From assembly GCA_036660175.1 (NCBI GenBank), contig JAVXBD010000019.1, positions 1 through 26,097 of the forward strand: a stretch of DNA of 26,097 nucleotides. The letters are read 5' to 3'. Within the stretch, counting starts at the first letter, position 1; each line of letters begins with the position of its first letter. The notes under the pieces are model-generated. The model made no database searches. It saw only the letters and a program-made list of their open reading frames with translations, and was not told where the DNA came from. Source of the stretch: Christensenella sp036660175 (GTDB taxonomy: Bacteria > Bacillota > Clostridia > Christensenellales > Christensenellaceae). This document shows positions 16,024-22,631 of this stretch, in pieces. The position numbers and the translations under genes were made by a program.

Positions 16024-16052
16024 AGCGTGGGAGGGAAAACCTGCGCTTTTTT
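16024..16052 (+). terminator. Intrinsic terminator after the SEC-C gene
   Basis: An 8-bp stem (AGCGTGGG / CCTGCGCT, with two G-U pairs) and an 8-nt loop are followed by six T residues, 10 bp after the stop codon. It separates icd and the SEC-C gene from the phoH block. Confidence 0.85.
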
Positions 16053-16177
16053 GTCAGAAAAACAGGCAGATGGAGTTTGTGTTTTCAAAAATAATAGTAA
16101 TTTATCCGTGAATGTGTTACTATCGGGTAGAATGGGTTTATGGAATTAACAGTGGAATCTGGAAAGGAATCAAAGAC

Positions 16178-17140
16178 TTGACAGAAAAAATAGATGTTGC
16201 ATTTAACAGTATAGAGCAGATGGCTGGCATATTTGGAAGTTTTGATGAAAACATCAATATCTTATCCAACGAAACAAACACTGTGATACGTGCCACCAAC
16301 AACGGAATTGTCATAGAAGGCGAGCCAAAAGATGCACAAAAAGCGGCAGATGTGATTGAAGTGCTGAAAAAAATGTACAACAAAAATGAGCAAATCAGTC
16401 AGAATACGGTCAGTTATGCAATGGATTTGGTAAACGACGGACATCAGGAATTGGTAGGCGAGATGATGTCGGACGTTGTGGCAATCACTGCAAAAGGCAA
16501 ACAAATAAAATGCAAGTCTTATGGACAAAAGGAATACATCAAAGCAATCAAAGAAAATACGGTTGTTCTGTGCATTGGCCCTGCTGGAACGGGCAAAACG
16601 TATCTGGCAATGGCAATGGCGGTGGTGGCGCTCAAGAACAAACAAATATCACGTATTATCCTGACACGTCCAGCGGTAGAGGCTGGCGAGAATTTAGGCT
16701 TTTTACCCGGAGATTTACAGACAAAAGTTGATCCGTATTTACGTCCACTTTATGATGCACTGTATGATTTTATGGGCGCAGATGCCTATGCAAGACTATC
16801 GGAAAAAGGTGTCATAGAAGTTGCACCGCTTGCATATATGCGTGGAAGAACGCTAAGTGATGCGTTTATTATTTTGGACGAGGCGCAAAATTGTACGCTG
16901 GAGCAAATGAAAATGTTTTTGACACGGTTTGGCGAAAATGCAAAAGTGGTAGTGACAGGTGATGTCACCCAAATTGATTTGCCAAAGGAACGTGCCTCTG
17001 GACTGGTAAAATCAGTAGAAATACTAAAAAATATAGAGAACATTGGGTTGGTTAGCCTTTCACATAAAGATGTGGTGAGGCACCCACTGGTAAAAAATAT
17101 CATAAAAGCTTTTGAAAAATATGAAAATAAAAAAATATAA
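16178..17140 (+). CDS. phoH: PhoH family P-loop ATPase
   Basis: PhoH-like ATPase, probably an RNA-linked ATPase or helicase-like protein. An N-terminal KH-like RNA-binding region (about residues 20-75) precedes the ATPase domain, with Walker A GPAGTGKT at 134-141 and Walker B ILDEAQN at 232-238. TTG 16178 is preferred because AAAGGA lies about nine bases upstream and it gives 320 residues, the normal length. ATG 16112 would add 22 residues with no homologous look and a poor ribosome binding site. The phoH, 7TM-HD, ybeY order is a conserved Firmicutes arrangement tied to ribosome and RNA quality control. The promoter must lie in 16053-16170, but I could not identify a convincing pair of boxes. 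Confidence 0.93.
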   Translation: MTEKIDVAFNSIEQMAGIFGSFDENINILSNETNTVIRATNNGIVIEGEPKDAQKAADVIEVLKKMYNKNEQISQNTVSYAMDLVNDGHQELVGEMMSDVVAITAKGKQIKCKSYGQKEYIKAIKENTVVLCIGPAGTGKTYLAMAMAVVALKNKQISRIILTRPAVEAGENLGFLPGDLQTKVDPYLRPLYDALYDFMGADAYARLSEKGVIEVAPLAYMRGRTLSDAFIILDEAQNCTLEQMKMFLTRFGENAKVVVTGDVTQIDLPKERASGLVKSVEILKNIENIGLVSLSHKDVVRHPLVKNIIKAFEKYENKKI

Positions 17141-17152
17141 GGGTGAAGTTTG

Positions 17153-19399
17153 ATGATGAAAATGCCTGAAACAAAAAAACAAAAAGCGCTGTTAAATGTA
17201 TTGCTTGCAATCGGAGCAATGGCTATTTGTATTGCTGTTGCGGTTGTTTCAATCACTCCGCAGACTTATGATATAAAAAAAGGTGAGATTTCTACGCAGA
17301 CGATTACTGCACCAAACAATGTGATTGATGAAGTTTCTACCCAGCGGCTGATTGAAGAAGAACAGGCAAAAGTAGGGCCTTCCTATAAAAAAGATGCGAA
17401 TATTACACAGCAAATCATCAAAAAAGCAGATGAAGATTTTACGTCTTTTGAAAATGCAAGATTGATTGCAGAAGACGTATATAAGGCAGATCAAGAGGCA
17501 AAGCAAAAAGCGGCGGAGGAAGCGGCGGCTGCAACCGCTACACCGCAGGCAAACCAAACCGCAACCAGTGCAGCGCCAACGGCAGCACCTTATGTGATAC
17601 AGCCATTTGATCCTGCGCATACAGACTGGGCAGCCTTGTTGACCAAAGAAAAATTCAACGAAATCAAGGCGGCATTGCCCGAATACATGGGCGAGGAAGA
17701 TGCACTTTCGGTTATCAAAATGACGGCGCAAGAGATTACATCTCTTAAAAATGCTGTCAAAAAGCAGATACAAAAGGACTTATATTCTGGTATATCGGGA
17801 AACAATATTGATCTTGTCAAAAATACCATTGTAGGAGAGGTAGCAGATCAGCTTGATTTATCGGGTACGCAGGAAGCCATTGTTTCAAAATTAATTTCCA
17901 ACGATGTTTATCCAAATATGGTTTTTGATGATGAGGCAACGCAGGCAGAGCGTGAAAAAGTTGCGGCAATGGTTACGCCCGAAGAATATAAAAAAGGTCA
18001 GAATATCGTCTTAAAAGGCGAAGTTGTGACGGCGGAACAGTATCAGGTGCTAAAAAACCTTGGGCTGCTGACTACGGAAAGTACGTCTATTACACCTTAT
18101 TTGGCGGTCGTTATCTATATTGTTTTGCTGTTTGTGCTGTATACGGTCTTTTTGGCAGTGTTTAACAGAAAATTATTAATGAATATTAAGAAAATTGCGA
18201 TTTTGGCGATACTGACGGCAATTGCATATTTGGTTACGGCGCTTGCACAGATTGTGGCAGTGCATATCTATCCGATTATTTTATTCGTGATTTTGGGCGC
18301 AGTGCTGCTGTCGCCAAAGAACGCTTTGGTATACAGCGTGTTTTTGTCGCTGCTACTGATGAGCGTTACTACAAACGGACAGGATTTAATCAGCAGTGAC
18401 TCGCTGATTATTCTGCTGACAACCTTGACAGGCAGTTTTTTTGCAATCTATACACTCAAAAATATGCAGTATCGTTCAAAATTGGTGCTTGCAGGCTTGG
18501 TGGCGGTTATACCAGGTGTGTGTATAGAGATTATCATTTATCTTTTGAAGATGATTAATATGCAGCAGATGTTTTATGGCATGGCGATTATGACAGGAAG
18601 CGGTGTGCTGTGCGGAATTGTGAGCATTGGCGTGCTTCCGCTTATTGAAAACGCTTTTAAGCTGACAACACCTACCAAGCTGTTAGAGCTTTCTGATCCG
18701 AACCATCCGTTGATAAAACGACTGGTTGTAGAGGCACCAGGAACGTATCATCATAGCATTCTGGTGGCGAATCTGGCGGAGGCGGCTTGTAATGCGGTAG
18801 GTGGTTTTTCATTGCTTGCACGTGTTGGTGCATATTTTCATGATGTTGGAAAAATTGAAAATCCGCTGTATTTTAAGGAAAATCAGCGAAACAATGTCAA
18901 TCCGCATGACGATTTAACGCCAAAGCAGAGTGCCGCAATTATCAGAAAGCACGTACCCGATGGGGTTGCGTTGATGAACAAACACAAAATGCCTCAAGAG
19001 CTTGTGGATATTGTCAAAAATCACCATGGGAATGGTACGGTCGGATATTTTTATTATGAGGCACTGGAAAAAGACAAAAACGTGAATGTTGAGGATTATA
19101 CCTATTGTGGAGAACCGCCCCGTACAAAAGAAGGAGCGATTATCATGCTTTCGGATATTGTGGAAGCAGCGGTGCGCAGCATGGATAATCCATCAAGAGA
19201 ACAGATTGGCGAGATGGTAAAAAAACTGATTAAGGCAAGATATGATGAGGGACAGCTTGATAATGCGCCGCTTAACAGGCAGGATTTGAACCAAATCACC
19301 GAGGCATTTATGAATATATTCGATGGGGTTTATCACCAAAGGATTCAGTATCCAAAAATTAAAATACATGGAGTAGACGATGAAGATAACGTTATCTGA
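17153..19399 (+). CDS. pgpH: 7TM-HD family phosphohydrolase (c-di-AMP phosphodiesterase, PgpH type)
   Basis: Membrane hydrolase whose family (7TMR-HDED, seven-helix core, HD domain) includes Listeria PgpH, which degrades cyclic di-AMP. Of 748 residues, an N-terminal helix (about 14-36) is followed by a large extracellular domain to about 310, seven membrane helices (about 310-505) and a cytoplasmic HD domain. The metal-binding pattern is present: YHHSILVAN, then HDVGKI (His563-Asp564), KHVPDG and NHHGNG. The extracellular part carries an Ala/Thr/Pro-rich low-complexity insert of about 35 residues near 110-146, probably a flexible linker. The start is ATG 17153, with AAGGGTG seven bases upstream; TTG 17150 and ATG 17156 are alternatives. 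It overlaps ybeY by 20 bp. The activity toward c-di-AMP is inferred from the family. Confidence 0.92.
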   Translation: MMKMPETKKQKALLNVLLAIGAMAICIAVAVVSITPQTYDIKKGEISTQTITAPNNVIDEVSTQRLIEEEQAKVGPSYKKDANITQQIIKKADEDFTSFENARLIAEDVYKADQEAKQKAAEEAAAATATPQANQTATSAAPTAAPYVIQPFDPAHTDWAALLTKEKFNEIKAALPEYMGEEDALSVIKMTAQEITSLKNAVKKQIQKDLYSGISGNNIDLVKNTIVGEVADQLDLSGTQEAIVSKLISNDVYPNMVFDDEATQAEREKVAAMVTPEEYKKGQNIVLKGEVVTAEQYQVLKNLGLLTTESTSITPYLAVVIYIVLLFVLYTVFLAVFNRKLLMNIKKIAILAILTAIAYLVTALAQIVAVHIYPIILFVILGAVLLSPKNALVYSVFLSLLLMSVTTNGQDLISSDSLIILLTTLTGSFFAIYTLKNMQYRSKLVLAGLVAVIPGVCIEIIIYLLKMINMQQMFYGMAIMTGSGVLCGIVSIGVLPLIENAFKLTTPTKLLELSDPNHPLIKRLVVEAPGTYHHSILVANLAEAACNAVGGFSLLARVGAYFHDVGKIENPLYFKENQRNNVNPHDDLTPKQSAAIIRKHVPDGVALMNKHKMPQELVDIVKNHHGNGTVGYFYYEALEKDKNVNVEDYTYCGEPPRTKEGAIIMLSDIVEAAVRSMDNPSREQIGEMVKKLIKARYDEGQLDNAPLNRQDLNQITEAFMNIFDGVYHQRIQYPKIKIHGVDDEDNVI

Positions 19400-19865
19400 G
19401 GAACAGGAAAAACTGGAATTTACGCAGGATATGAAAGATGCTGTGCAAAAGACTTTGGACGAGGCACAAAAAGAGCTTGGTACTGAGTGCTGTGTTAGCA
19501 TTTTGATTACAGATGATGATGGGATTCAGGGCTTAAACAAAGAGTTCCGAGAGGTGGACAGTGCGACAGATGTGCTTTCATTTCCAACTTACGATCTAAA
19601 AAAACCTTTAAAAGACTGTATGAGTGAGATTGATACAGAGATGGTCGACGGCTGTGTATTTTTGGGCGACTTAGCAGTATCGCTGGAGCGTGCGCAAAAG
19701 CAGGCACACGATTATGGGCATAGCTTGATTCGGGAAGTGGCTTTTTTAGCCTTGCATGGTACACTGCACTTAATGGGATACGACCATGTTTTGCCGCAGG
19801 ACGAGAAAGTCATGATGCAAAAACAAACCGAAATTATGAAAAATGTAAATATTGGCAGGGAATAA
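19380..19865 (+). CDS. ybeY: Endoribonuclease YbeY
   Basis: Single-strand-specific, zinc-dependent endoribonuclease involved in 16S rRNA 3'-end maturation and 70S ribosome quality control. The 161-residue protein has the three-histidine metal motif in HGTLHLMGYDH near the C-terminus, and the family segments LNKEFREVDSATDVLSFP and LGDLAVSLERA. ATG 19380 lies inside the 3' end of the 7TM-HD gene, with GGAG upstream, so translation is probably coupled. An acidic insertion (DCMSEIDTEMVDG) sits before the LGD segment, as in many clostridial copies. Only two bases separate its stop from the dgkA-PAP2 start. Confidence 0.96.
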   Translation: MKITLSEEQEKLEFTQDMKDAVQKTLDEAQKELGTECCVSILITDDDGIQGLNKEFREVDSATDVLSFPTYDLKKPLKDCMSEIDTEMVDGCVFLGDLAVSLERAQKQAHDYGHSLIREVAFLALHGTLHLMGYDHVLPQDEKVMMQKQTEIMKNVNIGRE

Positions 19866-19867
19866 AA

Positions 19868-20611
19868 ATGCAGGAGAATCAACCAGTTAACCAAAAAAAA
19901 TCGCTGTTAAACAGCTTTAATCACGCAATCAACGGCTTTTTGCATTCGTTTAAGATGGAACGCAATATGAAAATTCATGTGGCGCTGGCTGTGCTTGTTA
20001 TCATTGCAGCACTTGTGACGCAGGTTACACGGTTTGAGATGATTGCACTCACCATATCCATTGCTTTTGTGTTTTTTGCAGAACTGTTTAATACTGCCAT
20101 TGAGGCAACGGTCGATTTGGTCGTCAAAAGCGAATATAACGAGTTTGCAAGGGTTGCCAAAGATGTATCCGCAGGAGCGGTGCTTGTTGCGGCAATCAAT
20201 GCGCTGGTGGTGGGATATTTTGTTTTCTTTAGGAAACTATATACATTTTCGTATGATTCTATTAATTACCTATCCACCAATCTGCCGCCATACATCACTT
20301 TTGCCGCATTGCTGCTGGTCTTTATTGCAGTGATTGTGATAAAATCAAAGTCCATTAAGAAAAACGGGAATTATATACAGGGCGGCATGCCTAGCGGACA
20401 TACGGCATTTGCTTTTGCACTTTTTACGGCAATCGCTTTTGTATCAGGAGATCCCGTTGCAACCACCTTTGCGGCGATTATGGCACTGATTGTTGCCGAA
20501 AGCCGCATGGAAACAAAGGTGCATACCTTCTCAGAGGTTTTGGTGGGCGCACTTATGGGCATTGTCATTACAGTCATTGTTTTTGAAATTGCACAACTGT
20601 TTGTGTTTTAA
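19868..20611 (+). CDS. DgkA-type undecaprenol/diacylglycerol kinase fused to a PAP2 phosphatase
   Basis: Bifunctional-looking integral membrane protein of 247 residues. Residues 1-125 are a Gram-positive DgkA-type kinase with three helices and the active-site pattern ELFNTAIEATVDLV; such enzymes phosphorylate undecaprenol or diacylglycerol. Residues 130-247 form a short PAP2-type phosphatase with GGMPSGHTAFAF and the SR-x5-H-x3-E pattern in ESRMETKVHTFSEVL, where the canonical last residue is Asp. The two halves could make and remove lipid phosphates on the same C55 carrier pool, a recycling role for peptidoglycan synthesis. No separate cytidine deaminase gene, often found here, is present. 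ATG 19868 follows ybeY directly. Which substrate each half uses is not determined from sequence. Confidence 0.92.
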   Translation: MQENQPVNQKKSLLNSFNHAINGFLHSFKMERNMKIHVALAVLVIIAALVTQVTRFEMIALTISIAFVFFAELFNTAIEATVDLVVKSEYNEFARVAKDVSAGAVLVAAINALVVGYFVFFRKLYTFSYDSINYLSTNLPPYITFAALLLVFIAVIVIKSKSIKKNGNYIQGGMPSGHTAFAFALFTAIAFVSGDPVATTFAAIMALIVAESRMETKVHTFSEVLVGALMGIVITVIVFEIAQLFVF

Positions 20612-20697
20612 AAAAGGTAAAATTAGAACGTAACGTTTTAGATTGGCATATATTTATGTGCCGCACTCTCGACACCTTAAGAAAAAGAGGAGAAAAT

Positions 20698-21600
20698 ATG
20701 GAATTTAAATCAGGATTTATAGCGCTTTTGGGTAGCCCAAACGTTGGGAAGTCGACGCTGCTTAATGCGTTGATTGGTACAAAAATTGCAATTGTTTCAA
20801 AAAAGCCGCAAACCACAAGAAATAAAATTGTGGGCATTACCACCACCAAAGACTTTCAAATGATTTTTTTGGATACACCAGGGCTGCACACTCCCAAAAA
20901 TAAACTGGACGAGTTTATGCAAAGCACCGCACAATCGGCGGCACGAGATGTAGATGCGATTTTGTTTATTGTAGATGCAAAAACAGGCGCAAGGGAGCGG
21001 GATACAGAGATTTTAACAAACCTTAAAAAAGGCAAAGTGCCTGTGGTGATAGCGATCAATAAAATTGATGCAGTAGACGAGGAACGTGTGCTGGAAGTGG
21101 AGGAATACCTAAAGCAGTTTGATGAAAAAATACTCAGGATTTCTGCACTGCAAAATTTGGGGCTTACCGCATTGGTAGAAGATTTAAAACAGTATCTGAT
21201 TGAAGGACCAATGTACTATCCGCAGGATATGATTACTGATCAGCCAGAGCGGCTGATTGCGGCGGAGCTGATAAGAGAAAAAGCATTAAAGTGTATTGGC
21301 AAAGAAATTCCGCATGGCATTGGTGTCGAAATCGAAAAAATAGAGAAAATCCCCAAAGAAAACGACAGAGATTTGGTAAAAATTGATGGGGTTATCTTTT
21401 GTGAAAAAGAATCGCATAAAGGAATCATTATCGGGGCAGGCGGCAGTATGCTTAAAAAAATTGCTACAGGCGCTCGTGAAGATATGGAGATGCTGCTGGG
21501 CAGCAAAGTCTTTTTGCAGGTGTGGGTAAAGGTTCGCCCTGATTGGCGCAACAAGCCATCGGTGCTTCGCACTCTGGGGTATCAGTCCGATCAGCAATAA
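20698..21600 (+). CDS. era: GTPase Era
   Basis: Ribosome-assembly GTPase that binds the 3' end of 16S rRNA. It has 300 residues, the family norm. The G1 motif GSPNVGKST lies at residues 12-20, followed by the switch region PQTTRNK, G3 DTPGLH and G4 NKID. The C-terminal KH RNA-binding domain has the GAGGSMLKKI loop. ATG 20698 has AGAGGAG upstream, and the 14 extra residues of the longer frame from 20656 are rejected. An 86-bp spacer separates it from the DgkA-PAP2 gene and contains a small hairpin (GGCATA / TGTGCC at 20645-20662) without a T-run. It is functionally linked to YbeY and PhoH in ribosome maturation, and recO follows closely. Confidence 0.97.
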   Translation: MEFKSGFIALLGSPNVGKSTLLNALIGTKIAIVSKKPQTTRNKIVGITTTKDFQMIFLDTPGLHTPKNKLDEFMQSTAQSAARDVDAILFIVDAKTGARERDTEILTNLKKGKVPVVIAINKIDAVDEERVLEVEEYLKQFDEKILRISALQNLGLTALVEDLKQYLIEGPMYYPQDMITDQPERLIAAELIREKALKCIGKEIPHGIGVEIEKIEKIPKENDRDLVKIDGVIFCEKESHKGIIIGAGGSMLKKIATGAREDMEMLLGSKVFLQVWVKVRPDWRNKPSVLRTLGYQSDQQ

Positions 21601-21629
21601 AATCGAAAAAATCGAAAGAGGGAAACAAC

Positions 21630-22361
21630 TTGGAGAAACAATTTTGTATAGTCTTGCGTGCAGTCAATTATAAAGACTATGACAAAATGCTGGCTTTATT
21701 CTCACGAACGCAGGGCAGGATTGATGCGCAGGCAAGAGGCGCACGTAAGCTAAACAGTGCCTTTCGGGCGGCATCACAGCCGCTGTGCTGTGGAGAGTTT
21801 GAGTTTTATAAAAAAGGCGAACGGCTATATGTCACAAGCGTTTTAATCAAGCAGGAATATTTTAATATCCAAAACGATTATCAAAAATATACGGCGGCAT
21901 GTGTCATGCTGGAACTGATTGAGAAAATTCTGCAAAATGAGCAGGATTATGAGCAGCTTTTTGTGATGCTTATTAATGTGCTGTATGTCATGGAAAAAAG
22001 CATGGTGTCTTATGTGCAGGCACTTGCGTACTTTCTTACGCAGGTGATTGATGTGCTGGGTGTTTTTCCGTCGCTTGATGAATGTGTATGCTGTGGCATG
22101 CCCATCAAGACAAAAGATATTCACTTTTCGCCTATTGAGGGCGGTGCGGTGTGTAAGGACTGCCTGCCAAATGTGAAAACAGTCAAAGTAACCGAGGAGA
22201 TTGTGCAGCTTCTCAAGAGAAATCTGCAAGTGCCTGAGCAAGCCATTAAGACAATCGTTACGACAGATGAAAATTCAAAAGCAATCGTGGCACTGTTATC
22301 TGATTATCTTTGTAATATGGTGGATATTACGCTAAAAACTATGAAGTGTGTCGAATTGTAG
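21630..22361 (+). CDS. recO: DNA repair protein RecO
   Basis: Recombination mediator that helps load RecA at gaps with RecF and RecR. The 243-residue protein shows the N-terminal OB-fold pattern (IVLRAVNYKDYDKMLALFSRTQGRIDA, cited here only as its core KDYDKMLALFS), the RGARK segment, a helical middle and a C-terminal zinc-finger-like region with CVCCG and CKDC. The start is TTG 21630 with GAGGGA six to seven bases upstream. The longer frame from 21543 overlaps era by 58 bp and adds unrelated residues. It follows era by 29 bp, the conserved clostridial order, and ends the operon before an AT-rich inverted repeat. Confidence 0.94.
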   Translation: MEKQFCIVLRAVNYKDYDKMLALFSRTQGRIDAQARGARKLNSAFRAASQPLCCGEFEFYKKGERLYVTSVLIKQEYFNIQNDYQKYTAACVMLELIEKILQNEQDYEQLFVMLINVLYVMEKSMVSYVQALAYFLTQVIDVLGVFPSLDECVCCGMPIKTKDIHFSPIEGGAVCKDCLPNVKTVKVTEEIVQLLKRNLQVPEQAIKTIVTTDENSKAIVALLSDYLCNMVDITLKTMKCVEL

Positions 22362-22433
22362 CTGGATTTTATAAAAAAAATTTGCTTTGCACAGTAAAAA
22401 ACAGCAATGTGCGACCAATTCCCTAAAATTCAC

Positions 22434-22457
22434 ATTACATTGGAATCATTATGTAAT
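22434..22457 (+). terminator. Possible weak terminator or operator after recO
   Basis: The inverted repeat ATTACAT / ATGTAAT (7 bp, 10-nt loop) is followed by TTTTC. It lies 73 bp after recO and just before the ppdK -35 box, so it could end the recO transcript or serve as an operator. The AT-rich stem makes it a weak terminator. Confidence 0.4.
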
Positions 22458-22463
22458 TTTCAG

Positions 22464-22492
22464 TTGTTTTTTTACAATAAATCAGATATAAT
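22464..22492 (+). promoter_or_regulatory. Promoter of ppdK
   Basis: TTGTTT (22464-22469) and TATAAT (22487-22492) separated by 17 bp. Transcription from about 22499 would give a leader of roughly 130 nt with a hairpin GGCGG / CCGTC (22562-22578) before AGGAGG at 22616-22621. Confidence 0.75.
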
Positions 22493-22631
22493 AGTACTGT
22501 TGTATATGTATGTGCATTTTTGTGGAAAATAAGAAGTGCGTATGCGAAAATTATTAGTACAGGCGGAGAAAGACCGTCAATCAGTTTATCTAAATTTTTA
22601 ATAAATATATTTTTCAGGAGGATTTTTTTAA

